Part shown: positions 25,324-34,517 of the stretch, in pieces
Layout: the number at the start of each line of letters is the position of its first letter
Position numbering within the stretch: the first letter of the stretch is position 1
Origin: Pseudidiomarina marina
GTDB lineage: Bacteria > Pseudomonadota > Gammaproteobacteria > Enterobacterales > Alteromonadaceae
Length of the DNA stretch: 64,000 bases
Assembly: GCF_003987045.1 (NCBI RefSeq)
Contig: NZ_PIPZ01000002.1
Coordinates: 248,001-312,000 of the forward strand
Reading direction: 5' to 3'
Notes under the pieces: generated by a model
What the model saw: the letters and a program-made list of their open reading frames with translations, nothing else
Database searches by the model: none
What the model was told of the DNA's origin: nothing
Program-made: the position numbers and the translations under genes

Positions 25324-26619
25324 CTATTCTACAAAGCCTTGCAAGCTATCGCCATACTCTTCGGCGACTTGTTTACTTAAACGCTGCCAATCGACCGCCG
25401 ACATCCGCACGTGCAGAGCTAGCTGGCCATCATCACGAGTTTCTTCGCCCGTAACACTCTTCATGGCATACAGCTTACCACGTAATTTGCCCATTGATGG
25501 CGGAATTCGTAAGGATACGTCAACCATGCTTGGGCGCAAGCGTTGCACCAAGGCTTCTTGTAACAAATCAATTCCGTCGCCCGTTTGCGCTGAGAGCCAC
25601 ACACGAATCGGTAAGCCTTCATCGTTTGTATCAATACGCGCTGAACCGTCGGCAAGTTTATCAATCTTATTACAAATCAGCAGTTGCGGAATTTCATCCG
25701 CACCAATTTCATGCAGTACATCTTGTACTTGTTGCATATTTTCAGCCTGACGTTCGTCAGCCACATCAATCACATGCAACAGTAAATCGGCTTCTTGGGT
25801 TTCTTGTAGAGTAGCTTTGAAAGCCGCGACCAATTCGTGCGGCAAATGCCGAATAAAACCCACTGTATCGGCCAGGATAATTGGGCCAACATCGGGCAAT
25901 TCTAATTTTCGTAGCGTTGGATCGAGTGTCGCGAACAGTTGGTCCGCAGCATATACCTGCGCTTCAGTGATGCGATTAAACAAGGTTGATTTGCCGGCGT
26001 TGGTATAGCCAACTAACGAAACTGTCGGAATCTCGGCACGCTGACGTGCTCTTCGTCCTTGCTCACGTTGCTTTTGAACTTTCTCGAGACGCCCTAAAAT
26101 ATTCTTGATGCGCCCACGAATTAAGCGTCGGTCCGTTTCGAGCTGGGTTTCACCAGGACCACGCAAACCGATACCACCTTTTTGGCGCTCTAAGTGAGTC
26201 CAACCTCGAACAAGTCGAGTGGAAATATGTCGAAGTTGCGCAAGCTCTACCTGCAATTTACCTTCGTGAGTTCGCGCTCGCTGAGCGAAAATATCAAGAA
26301 TCAACCCTGTACGATCGAGTACTCGGCACTCGCAAAGTTTCTCGAGGTTACGCTCTTGGGTAGGGCTTAAACTGTGATTAAAAATCACAATATTGGCATC
26401 AAGTAACTTGACCTGATCGGCAATTTCTTCCGCTTTACCAGAACCCACAAAATACTTGGAGCTTGGTGTGCTCCGTGAGGCGGTGACCACGCCAAGTGTT
26501 TCAACACCCGCTGAGGAAACTAATAATTTAAGTTCAGAGAGATCTTCACGATCGATTTCGGCAGGGAAATCAACGTGGACCAGGATAGCCCGCTCACCAC
26601 TTTCAAACCTATCAAACAA
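25324..26619 (-). CDS. hflX: Ribosome-rescue GTPase HflX
   Basis: 431 residues. N-terminal HflX domain, a basic coiled linker, then a GTPase domain with G1 GYTNAGKSTLFN, the DTVGFIRHLP G3 segment and G4 NKID. In relatives it splits stalled ribosomes after heat stress. It lies 26 bp after hfq, in the conserved miaA-hfq-hflX-hflK-hflC order. Confidence 0.97.
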   Translation of the reverse strand: MFDRFESGERAILVHVDFPAEIDREDLSELKLLVSSAGVETLGVVTASRSTPSSKYFVGSGKAEEIADQVKLLDANIVIFNHSLSPTQERNLEKLCECRVLDRTGLILDIFAQRARTHEGKLQVELAQLRHISTRLVRGWTHLERQKGGIGLRGPGETQLETDRRLIRGRIKNILGRLEKVQKQREQGRRARQRAEIPTVSLVGYTNAGKSTLFNRITEAQVYAADQLFATLDPTLRKLELPDVGPIILADTVGFIRHLPHELVAAFKATLQETQEADLLLHVIDVADERQAENMQQVQDVLHEIGADEIPQLLICNKIDKLADGSARIDTNDEGLPIRVWLSAQTGDGIDLLQEALVQRLRPSMVDVSLRIPPSMGKLRGKLYAMKSVTGEETRDDGQLALHVRMSAVDWQRLSKQVAEEYGDSLQGFVE

Positions 26620-26645
26620 GCTATCACTGCTCCTTTTAAGTTGTC

Positions 26646-26897
26646 TTAGTCAATTGCCTCTTCGCTGTTCTCGCCAATCGGCAAGTAGTTCTGCGGAATA
26701 CGCGCCGGAACAACAGTCGAGATTGCATGCTTGTAAACCATCTGGCTTACCGTGTTCTTTAATAAAATGACAAATTGGTCAAATGACTCGATCTGGCCTT
26801 GCAGTTTAATTCCATTAACCAGGTAAATTGACACCGGAACGCGCTCACGGCGCAACGCATTCAAAAACGGGTCCTGTAATGTTTGCCCCTTAGCCAT
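26646..26897 (-). CDS. hfq: RNA chaperone Hfq
   Basis: 83 residues from the ATG at 26897 ([20 protein letters not shown]). A longer reading frame adds 13 Asn/Lys-rich residues with no support in the family. Sm1 motif ([19 protein letters not shown]) and Sm2 motif ([10 protein letters not shown]) are intact, as is the rim arginine patch RRER. The C-terminal tail is short. Hexameric protein that pairs small RNAs with mRNAs. Confidence 0.97.
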   Translation of the reverse strand: MAKGQTLQDPFLNALRRERVPVSIYLVNGIKLQGQIESFDQFVILLKNTVSQMVYKHAISTVVPARIPQNYLPIGENSEEAID

Positions 26898-27043
26898 ATT
26901 CTTATTTCCTTTTTTGTTATTGTTTGTGTCTAGCAATATCTTACCACCCGCTTATGCCAGCCACTTCTAATATAGTTTAAATCTCGCGATTTCACATCGG
27001 GATTAGTTTTATTTCAGCTTATACTGAATATAAGGTGAATGTT

Positions 27044-28000
27044 TTAGTTTTCAAGGTCGCTTTGTGTAAATAACTGTGCCGGTTTGGCACAAATTGCTAA
27101 CGCATCCTGCACCAAGGTAGGCGATTCAGTTTCCAACCAATGAATACCAGGCCATTTCCTCAACCACGTTAACTGGCGTTTCGCCAGCTGTCGAGTCGCG
27201 AAAATGCCGCGATTGATCATTTCTTCAAAATCAAACTCGCCATCGAGGTATTGCCACGCCTGGCGATAGCCGACACAACGTATCGAAGGCAAATCAATAT
27301 GTAAATCCGACCGTTGTCGTAGTTGTTCGACCTCATCAATGAAGCCTTGTTCCACCATTTGACGAAATCTTAACGCAATACGATCATGCAAGACTGCACG
27401 ATCACTCGGTGCAACCGCTATTTGGATAATAGGATATGGTAATGCCCCGTGCCGTGCTTCGGTAAGTTCTGAGATTGTTTTACCGCTAATTCGGTAAACC
27501 TCTAATGCGCGCAATAAACGTTGTGGATCATTCGGGTGAATGCGCTGTGCACTTTGTGGATCAACTTGTCGCAGTTCGGTATGCAGTGCCTCACTACCCT
27601 TTTGTTCTAGTTCTCGAGTCAATTGCGCGCGAATCGCGGCGTCAGCTTCCGGCAGTTTCGACATGCCTTCAAGCAGCGCTTTGAAATACAACATAGTGCC
27701 ACCGACCAATAACGGAATACGGCCAGCCGCAATAATGTTGTCAATTTCTCGACGTGCATCTGCGGCAAATTGTGCTGCGGAGTAACTTTCAGCTGGGTCA
27801 CAGATATCAATTAATCGATGTGGTGCTTGTGCTAATTCTTCCGCCGTAGGTTTCGCTGTACCGATATCCATTCCGCGGTAAATCAACGCTGAATCGACAG
27901 AGATAATGTCGCACGGCAAGTGCTGCGTGAGCGCAATCGCTAATCCTGTTTTTCCTGCTGCGGTGGGCCCATAAAGGCAAATGACATGAGGTTTAGTCAT
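27044..28000 (-). CDS. miaA: tRNA dimethylallyltransferase
   Basis: 318 residues from the ATG at 28000. Adds the dimethylallyl group to A37 of tRNAs reading UNN codons. P-loop [11 protein letters not shown] near residues 9-19, the [16 protein letters not shown] segment and the [14 protein letters not shown] segment are all typical. The start codon overlaps the mutL stop (ATGA), with AGAGG upstream inside mutL, so the two are translationally coupled. Confidence 0.96.
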   Translation of the reverse strand: MTKPHVICLYGPTAAGKTGLAIALTQHLPCDIISVDSALIYRGMDIGTAKPTAEELAQAPHRLIDICDPAESYSAAQFAADARREIDNIIAAGRIPLLVGGTMLYFKALLEGMSKLPEADAAIRAQLTRELEQKGSEALHTELRQVDPQSAQRIHPNDPQRLLRALEVYRISGKTISELTEARHGALPYPIIQIAVAPSDRAVLHDRIALRFRQMVEQGFIDEVEQLRQRSDLHIDLPSIRCVGYRQAWQYLDGEFDFEEMINRGIFATRQLAKRQLTWLRKWPGIHWLETESPTLVQDALAICAKPAQLFTQSDLEN

Positions 28001-29718
28001 CGTAACGCCTCTGGTAAAGATGGTAACGTTACCGCCAACCAAAATGACGCCGGACAGTCATTCAGTTCTCGTACATATTGTAACCAGTGTTCGGCTTGAG
28101 CCATTGAGTAGTTTGTTTGCACTTGGTGATGTGCCAACCATGCAATCAACTCTTGTTGACTGTTGCGCTTCGATACCAAGGTTCGCATACTCGATGCAAT
28201 GTCGGTTTGACGTAGTGCTGATGGCACGTCTAATACGGTAACTGACTGCTTTGAGCACTCTATTCGAATGCCCAATAACGCGAGCTCTTTCGTATCGACA
28301 GACTTTAGCGCAGTCACAATGTCTGGGTCGGTGAGTTTCACCGGTATTAACAAAGGTTGTCCCGCAAGCCCAATTTTAGCCTGTTGGCTTAACTGGTGTT
28401 GCAAATAATGGTGTTGCACCTGCTGCAAATTTAGCAAAGCCAAAGATTTATTCTCAACAAGCGCAAAACGCTGCTGAATAATCGTCAATACTTTGCTATC
28501 GGATTTCGTCGTTTCGACACTTGCACTATCTTCTGACGGCGCTCGTGTTGGCGTTGCAAAGTTCGCATAATCAGCGACGGCCGATGGCGAAACTGTCGTA
28601 CGCGTTGGAAAAATATCTCGATGCTGCGGCTGTAACTCTCGCACCTGTTGTGCGAGCGCTTCGTTACTCGATATATAACCATGTTGACTACGGCTCGTCG
28701 CTTCAGCATTCGACTGTGATTTCTGCGTAGCGACTGCTTGACGCACGCCCGCCAAAACAAAATCATGAATTTGCCGAGCCTGATGAAAGCGTACTTCGTG
28801 TTTGGCCGGATGTACATTTACATCGACATCTTGCGCTGGTAACTCAAGGTACAACACAAAGGTAGGCGTTCTATCTTCACCCAAGCTATCGCCGTAGGCT
28901 TGACGTACAGCATGTCCCAATAAACGGTCACGCATCATACGGCCATTCACATAAAAATACTGCACATCCGCTTGATGGCGGCACGCATGAGCTGGGGCAA
29001 CCCAACCCCACAATCTTACCGGGCCCGATTGCTCATCAATAGCAATGACTTCATCGGTAAAGTTATTACCACAAACTTGCCCTATGCGTCTTATATATTG
29101 CTCTGGTGTTTGCACGGCGGCATATTGACGGACAATTTTATCGTTATGAAGTAGCTGAAAACGCACATCGAAACGAGCCAAGGCAATACGCCGCAATACT
29201 TCATCAATATGGCTAAATTCAGTTTTGTCAGTGCGCAAGAACTTTCGTCGGGCTGGCGTATTGAAGAACAGATCTTGAACATCCACCGTGGTACCTTGGG
29301 GATGGCTCGCTGGAGCTAACTCCGCCTGCATATCACGGCCTTCAACCCATGCTTGCCAGGCTTGCTCTTGCTCCGCTGTTTTTGAGGTGAGAGTTAGACG
29401 CGATACAGAACTAATACTCGCCAATGCTTCACCGCGAAAACCTAAGCTTTGAATCGCCTCTAAATCACTCAATGAACTTATTTTGCTGGTTGCATGACGA
29501 CTCAAAGCCAGCGCCAGCTCGTCGCGCGGAATACCACTGCCGTTATCCCGCACACGAATACGTCGCCGTCCACCTTGATCGATGTCGATGGTGATTTGTG
29601 ATGCGCCCGCATCCAGACAGTTTTCCACCAATTCTTTAACTACTGATGCGGGACGTTCGATAACTTCACCTGCCGCAATCTGGTTGGCCAGACTAATTGG
29701 CAGTAACTGAATAGGCAT
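27997..29718 (-). CDS. mutL: DNA mismatch repair protein MutL
   Basis: 573 residues, shorter than the E. coli 615. N-terminal GHKL ATPase motifs are clear: [22 protein letters not shown] and [11 protein letters not shown] variable, Ser/Gln-rich linker runs from about 330 to 400. The C-terminal domain shows no DQHA-x2-E-x4-E endonuclease motif, which fits the MutH-dependent type of MutL. Between amiB and miaA, as in E. coli. Confidence 0.96.
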   Translation of the reverse strand: MPIQLLPISLANQIAAGEVIERPASVVKELVENCLDAGASQITIDIDQGGRRRIRVRDNGSGIPRDELALALSRHATSKISSLSDLEAIQSLGFRGEALASISSVSRLTLTSKTAEQEQAWQAWVEGRDMQAELAPASHPQGTTVDVQDLFFNTPARRKFLRTDKTEFSHIDEVLRRIALARFDVRFQLLHNDKIVRQYAAVQTPEQYIRRIGQVCGNNFTDEVIAIDEQSGPVRLWGWVAPAHACRHQADVQYFYVNGRMMRDRLLGHAVRQAYGDSLGEDRTPTFVLYLELPAQDVDVNVHPAKHEVRFHQARQIHDFVLAGVRQAVATQKSQSNAEATSRSQHGYISSNEALAQQVRELQPQHRDIFPTRTTVSPSAVADYANFATPTRAPSEDSASVETTKSDSKVLTIIQQRFALVENKSLALLNLQQVQHHYLQHQLSQQAKIGLAGQPLLIPVKLTDPDIVTALKSVDTKELALLGIRIECSKQSVTVLDVPSALRQTDIASSMRTLVSKRNSQQELIAWLAHHQVQTNYSMAQAEHWLQYVRELNDCPASFWLAVTLPSLPEALR

Positions 29719-29733
29719 AACCGAAACCTAATA

Positions 29734-31047
29734 TTATGACGACGGAATTTCTAGCTTTTGACCAATGTGCAGCACGTTGCTTGAAAGGCTATTGCGCTCT
29801 TTGATTGCTTTAACCGTGGTGTTGTAACGCTGCGCTAAAACCGACAACGATTCGCCCGAACGCACAATATGCGTTTTACTTCGGCTCGTAGCAAACAAGG
29901 TACCGTCCGGCGGACGACGCTGAAAATAATTACGCACACCCTGATAAATCGCTCGCGCGAGTTGCTGTTGATGTTTATTGGTCAACAACTGCTGTTCTTC
30001 TTGTGGGTTTGAAATAAACCCAGTCTCGACCAACATCGACGGGACATTACCGGAGGTTAAAACCGCCAAACTCGCGTGTTGCGGCTCGTGCTTATGCATA
30101 CGAGCAACGCGTCCCATTTCTGCTATAACCTCTTTCGCCATTTCGTAGCCAGTACTCATGGCGTGCCCCATACTCAAATCGAGAATGGTTTTACTGATGT
30201 AACCGTAGGTATCATCCTCTTCTAGGCGCATATCGACACCACCGAGTACATCCGACATGCGCTCTTTATTTTCGAGCATTCGACCCATTTCGTTGTTTGC
30301 GCGACGTGTGGACAGCACCCACACCGATGCCCCACGAGGCTGCGGACTGGTGAAGGCGTCTGCGTGAATCGACACTAATAAATCGGCTTTGATGTCTTCG
30401 GCTTTGCGAGTTCGGTCCTTTAGGCCCACGTAATAATCACCTGAGCGTATTAAATAAGCTTGCATTGCACTGTCTTGGTTAATGATATCAGCCAGCGCTT
30501 TCGCTATTTTAAGTACAACGTGTTTCTCAAAAGTACCACGAGGTCCAATTGAGCCGGGGTCATCGCCACCGTGACCTGCATCTATTGCGATAGTGACTTT
30601 TCGTTCTTGTAATTGCTCGACGGTTAACGCTTCAGAACGTCGTTCAATCGAGCGTCCTGGAAGGTCAATGACTAAGCGCTCGCCGTAGCGATCATTTGCT
30701 GCCAGAGGAAATACTTTCGCATCGATTTTGTCACTGAGCTCTAACACGATACGCGTTGAGTTTTTATCTTTTGGGGTGCTGGTACGAATTTTTTTAATGA
30801 GCAATGATTCGTTTTGCAGCTTAGCAAGATCGACATTGAGTTTGGTGGCATTAAAATCAATCACTAAACGATAAGGCGGTGCCTGATACAGTGTAAAGTA
30901 GCTGTAATCTGGGCTTGTTCCCAGATCAAAAACAACGCGCGTATTATCCGGAGCTGGCCAGATACGGATATTGTCAATATCGTTCGCGTACGCCGCACTG
31001 CCTAATAGCCAGCACAACACCGCCGCTTTCGCTAAAAAGTTTCGCAT
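29734..31047 (-). CDS. amiB: N-acetylmuramoyl-L-alanine amidase with AMIN and LysM domains
   Basis: 437 residues. Signal peptide (about 1-21, ending AAYA), AMIN domain (near 25-120) for septal targeting, catalytic Amidase_3 domain (near 150-375) with the zinc-ligand segment IDAGHGGDDPGSIGP, the conserved Glu in SMLVETGFISN, and a C-terminal LysM repeat (near 390-434). It cleaves septal peptidoglycan for daughter cell separation. Named amiB from the tsaE-amiB-mutL context and the LysM domain. Confidence 0.93.
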   Translation of the reverse strand: MRNFLAKAAVLCWLLGSAAYANDIDNIRIWPAPDNTRVVFDLGTSPDYSYFTLYQAPPYRLVIDFNATKLNVDLAKLQNESLLIKKIRTSTPKDKNSTRIVLELSDKIDAKVFPLAANDRYGERLVIDLPGRSIERRSEALTVEQLQERKVTIAIDAGHGGDDPGSIGPRGTFEKHVVLKIAKALADIINQDSAMQAYLIRSGDYYVGLKDRTRKAEDIKADLLVSIHADAFTSPQPRGASVWVLSTRRANNEMGRMLENKERMSDVLGGVDMRLEEDDTYGYISKTILDLSMGHAMSTGYEMAKEVIAEMGRVARMHKHEPQHASLAVLTSGNVPSMLVETGFISNPQEEQQLLTNKHQQQLARAIYQGVRNYFQRRPPDGTLFATSRSKTHIVRSGESLSVLAQRYNTTVKAIKERNSLSSNVLHIGQKLEIPSS

Positions 31048-31526
31048 TACATCGTATCGAGTAACTCTCGACCTCGTTCTGTTAGCGCTTCTAAGGTGAT
31101 TGATCGCGCAGTATCCGCATAATCAATCGTTATAATTATATCGGGCTGTGGTAAATAGCCTTTGCCACGTTGCGGCCATTCGGCCAAAATGATTCTATGG
31201 GTTCCAAGGTAATCACGGATGCCCATAAATTCAAGCTCTTCTGGATCGGCTAGGCGATACAAATCAAAATGATTAATTTGCCAAGGCTCTAACTCATAGC
31301 TCTCAACTAACGTGTACGTCGGGCTTTTCACATGCCCCTGATGACCGAGCTGTTGAATAAATCCGCGACTAAACGTCGTTTTCCCAGCGCCCAGTTCACC
31401 TAACAAATAAATCGTCAAGCCGCTCTCGGCTAGTTCTTCTTCGTGTGCTTTAACCCCATCAGCAAGCGCGCGTGCAGTATCCAGTAACGCCGCTTCATCT
31501 TTCAAAAACAAAGTCTGCTTGTGCAT
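31047..31526 (-). CDS. tsaE: tRNA threonylcarbamoyladenosine biosynthesis ATPase TsaE
   Basis: 159 residues. P-loop GELGAGKTTFSRGF near residues 44-57, and SPTYTLVESYE. Works with TsaB and TsaD to form t6A37 in ANN-decoding tRNAs. Its stop overlaps the first base of amiB. It lies 26 bp after nnr. Confidence 0.96.
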   Translation of the reverse strand: MHKQTLFLKDEAALLDTARALADGVKAHEEELAESGLTIYLLGELGAGKTTFSRGFIQQLGHQGHVKSPTYTLVESYELEPWQINHFDLYRLADPEELEFMGIRDYLGTHRIILAEWPQRGKGYLPQPDIIITIDYADTARSITLEALTERGRELLDTM

Positions 31527-31552
31527 GAACCCCTACTCATTCAGCGTTTTTT

Positions 31553-33091
31553 TCAAGCACCGGTTGTCAGTAACTGGTGCGGATTCACAAGGGCGCGAAG
31601 TTCGGCCATTAAATCGCTCGGTAGTGTACCACGTTCTCCATGTTGCGCAGCATTTTCGCCAGCTACAGCGTGCAACCATGCAGCCATTGCAAGTACCTGT
31701 TCAAGCGGAATTTGTTGCGCTACGGGTTGCGACACATTCTGTGCCAACAAAGCGCCAACAACCCCGCTTAATACATCCCCACTACCACCTACTGCTAAAG
31801 CTGGTGAACCTCGACGACATACCCATGCATCCTGTTGGTACGGCGACTTCACTAATGTTCCTGCTCCTTTGAGTAACGCATACGCATGAAAGTTCTGACA
31901 AATTTGTGTAAGTGCCTGAAGTCGATTCGCAGTAACGTCTTGCGTGGCGCAACGCAATAAACGAGCAGCTTCGGCGGGGTGAGGGGTAAACAACCAATCA
32001 TGTTTATCTGGTTTCGATAACGGAGCTTTGGCAAGGCTGTTAAGTGCATCCGCATCCCACACGACTGTCCCCGGCCATTTTGCTACTTGTTCAACTAATA
32101 CTCTTGCCCATGGTGTTTGGCCAAGTCCCGGTCCAATCACCACCGTTGTTGCTACCTCTAACAACTCGGTTAAATCATTCGCTACGGCATGCACCATCAA
32201 TTCGGGTTGTGCCGATGCGATGGCCAGTTGCGAATCACGGTGGCAGGCAATGGATACCTTTCCAGCACCACATCTTAATGCCGCTCGTCCCGCTAACACA
32301 GCAGCACCACTCATGCCAACACCGCCCCCAACAATTAATACGTGACCATAATCTCCCTTATGGGACGATTTACGACGGCGTTGTAAGTGCTCACTCACCA
32401 AATTACTCTGTATAACGCGCAGCGTTGCTGGTGTGCGGAAAAAAGCCTTACTAATACCCAGATCAGCCAGCACAATGTCGCCACAATAGTCCGCGGCCTC
32501 GCCGGTGACTAACCCGACCTTCAGCGCTATCATCGTTACTGTGCAGTCGGCTTGCACAGCCGTAGGCTTCGCTACCCCAGTGTCACTATCTAAACCGGTC
32601 GGAACGTCAACACTCAAGATCCAGCAATGACGCCCATAGCGATTAATCAATTCAACCGCATCGACAAATGGTGCCGTCAAGTTGCGGTTGAGCCCGTTGC
32701 CTAGCATCGCGTCGATAACAATATCGATGCCTTGAAAGTGCTCGGCTGACAATGATTCAAGTTCAAGCACCAGTCCACCTTGGTCACGCCAGGCTTGTGC
32801 CGCAAGCACCGCTAGTTCCGAGCTTGGCTGAACCGCTGCAACTTGCACTTTGTAGCCTGCATGCTGCGCCAAGCGTGCTAGTACCCAGCCATCACCACCG
32901 TTATTACCTGGCCCGCAGACGATCAACAAGTTAGCGGGAGCTGGCTGTTTCGCTTGAATTGCGCCCAAACATGCTTGTGCGGCACGCTGCATCAGTTGTG
33001 CCATACTCACATCACAAGCGGCAGCGGCTTGTTGCTCACCAGTTCGTACTTGCTCTGCGGTGTAGATCATACTGGTTAAATCGAATGACAT
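31553..33091 (-). CDS. nnr: Bifunctional NAD(P)H-hydrate epimerase / dehydratase
   Basis: 512 residues (E. coli 515). The N-terminal YjeF_N epimerase domain carries VCGPGNNGGDGWVLAR near 57-72. The C-terminal ADP-dependent dehydratase domain carries HPAEAARLL and the phosphate-binding GGSGDVLSG motif. It repairs damaged NADH and NADPH hydrates. Divergent from queG, as in E. coli. Confidence 0.96.
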   Translation of the reverse strand: MSFDLTSMIYTAEQVRTGEQQAAAACDVSMAQLMQRAAQACLGAIQAKQPAPANLLIVCGPGNNGGDGWVLARLAQHAGYKVQVAAVQPSSELAVLAAQAWRDQGGLVLELESLSAEHFQGIDIVIDAMLGNGLNRNLTAPFVDAVELINRYGRHCWILSVDVPTGLDSDTGVAKPTAVQADCTVTMIALKVGLVTGEAADYCGDIVLADLGISKAFFRTPATLRVIQSNLVSEHLQRRRKSSHKGDYGHVLIVGGGVGMSGAAVLAGRAALRCGAGKVSIACHRDSQLAIASAQPELMVHAVANDLTELLEVATTVVIGPGLGQTPWARVLVEQVAKWPGTVVWDADALNSLAKAPLSKPDKHDWLFTPHPAEAARLLRCATQDVTANRLQALTQICQNFHAYALLKGAGTLVKSPYQQDAWVCRRGSPALAVGGSGDVLSGVVGALLAQNVSQPVAQQIPLEQVLAMAAWLHAVAGENAAQHGERGTLPSDLMAELRALVNPHQLLTTGA

Positions 33092-33182
33092 CGGTGCATC
33101 CCTTGGCCGTTTTTGCTATGTTAGCGCCACATCACGTTGACTTATTACGTGCACTATTAGTGTAGAGGATAAATCGAATTCT

Positions 33183-34298
33183 ATGGATTATCACCAACTG
33201 GCCGAAGATATTAAACGCTGGGGCGCCGAATTGGGGTTCCAAAAGGTTGGTATTACCGATGTCGATCTCAGCACTGAACGTGAGCATTTGCGCCGCTGGT
33301 TAGAGCAAGGTATGCATGGCGACATGGAATGGATGGCGCGTCATGAGGCATTACGCACCCGCCCCGACCAACTACACGAAGGTGCCGTGCGCGCGATTTC
33401 TGTGCGTATGAACTATCTGCCGGCTGAGGCTGGCTTTGCAAAAACTTTAAAAAACCCGCGCTTGGGCTATATCAGCCGCTATGCATTGGGACGCGACTAC
33501 CACAAATTGATGCGCAAACGGCTCAAGCAACTCGGTGAAAAAATTCAAGAAGCCTGCGCTGAGCTAGATTTTCGACCTTTCGTCGATTCTGCGCCGATTA
33601 TGGAAAAACCTTTGGCCATAAAAGCAGGACTCGGCTGGCGTGGAAAACACACTCTGGTGCTTGATGAAGGTAGCGGCTCATGGTTTTTTTTAGGCGAATT
33701 ATTGGTTAATTTGCCGTTGCCTACCGATAGCGAAGTTGAGGAGAAGTGTGGTACTTGCAGTGCTTGCATCACTATTTGTCCCACGCAAGCCATTGTGGAG
33801 CCCTATGTACTCGATGCACGCCGCTGCATTTCTTACTTAACCATCGAATTACGCGACAGCATTCCGGAAGAGTACCGCCCACTTATGGGGAATCGAATCT
33901 ATGGCTGTGATGATTGCCAATTGATTTGCCCGTGGAACCGCTATGCTCAACTAACCGATGAAGGCGATTTTTCGCCCCGCCAGGAATTGCATGCGCCAGA
34001 GTTACTCGAGTTATGGCAGTGGGATGAAGAAACGTTTTTGAAGCGTACTGAAGGTTCGCCGATTCGCCGTATTGGCTATGATTGCTGGCTACGCAATTTG
34101 GCTGTAGCGATGGGGAATGCGCCAACCGATACCGACATAATCAAAGCACTAGAAAAACGTCGCCCCGATGTTTCTGAAATGGTTGCCGAACACATTGATT
34201 GGGCGCTTGAACGGCAACGCAGTGGTGCCGTTAAAGTTGAAAAACAGGTAGTTCGACTTGTCCGCGCTGTTGAGAAGGGGCTCCCGCGTGATGCTTAG
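33183..34298 (+). CDS. queG: Epoxyqueuosine reductase
   Basis: 371 residues. Cobalamin-dependent last step of queuosine synthesis in tRNA. Two ferredoxin-type [4Fe-4S] motifs are visible: CGTCSACITICPTQAI near 189-204 and CDDCQLICPWN near 244-254, plus a remaining Cys in RRCISYLTIE. Divergent from nnr. Its 3' end overlaps, on the opposite strand, a possible small lipoprotein gene. Confidence 0.96.
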   Translation: MDYHQLAEDIKRWGAELGFQKVGITDVDLSTEREHLRRWLEQGMHGDMEWMARHEALRTRPDQLHEGAVRAISVRMNYLPAEAGFAKTLKNPRLGYISRYALGRDYHKLMRKRLKQLGEKIQEACAELDFRPFVDSAPIMEKPLAIKAGLGWRGKHTLVLDEGSGSWFFLGELLVNLPLPTDSEVEEKCGTCSACITICPTQAIVEPYVLDARRCISYLTIELRDSIPEEYRPLMGNRIYGCDDCQLICPWNRYAQLTDEGDFSPRQELHAPELLELWQWDEETFLKRTEGSPIRRIGYDCWLRNLAVAMGNAPTDTDIIKALEKRRPDVSEMVAEHIDWALERQRSGAVKVEKQVVRLVRAVEKGLPRDA

Positions 34299-34419
34299 CC
34301 ACCGGAGTAGAAGGCTCTTTAATGCTCGAGCTTTTCACAAAGGTTTCTTGTTCTTGCGGACTGCAAGCAACCAAAATCACCATGGTGCTCATGATTAGTC
34401 CCAATAAGAATTTGTACAT
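34231..34419 (-). CDS. Possible small lipoprotein
   Basis: 62 residues, not recognised as a known family. MYKFLLGLIMSTMVILVAC is a lipoprotein signal peptide with lipobox LVAC, followed by a short polar, Ser/Pro/Lys-rich chain. The last 22 codons are antisense to the end of queG. A candidate promoter lies at 34460-34488, which supports expression; the ribosome site (GTGGGGG) is poor. It could be a membrane-anchored stress peptide or a spurious frame. Confidence 0.45.
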   Translation of the reverse strand: MYKFLLGLIMSTMVILVACSPQEQETFVKSSSIKEPSTPVAKHHAGAPSQQRGQVELPVFQL

Positions 34420-34459
34420 GATTGCGCCCCCACTTGCGTACCGTTGAATTCACGGTTGC

Positions 34460-34488
34460 ATAGTAGCGAGCGGCGCGCCCATGAACAA
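34460..34488 (-). promoter_or_regulatory. Candidate promoter for the small lipoprotein
   Basis: Minus-strand TTGTTC (34483-34488), 17-bp spacer, TACTAT (34460-34465), about 40 bp before the ATG at 34419. Between them is a short ACCGT/ACGGT hairpin around a GAATTC. Confidence 0.5.
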
Positions 34489-34517
34489 TGTGAGAAGTGA
34501 AAGGATTAGGTAAATAG

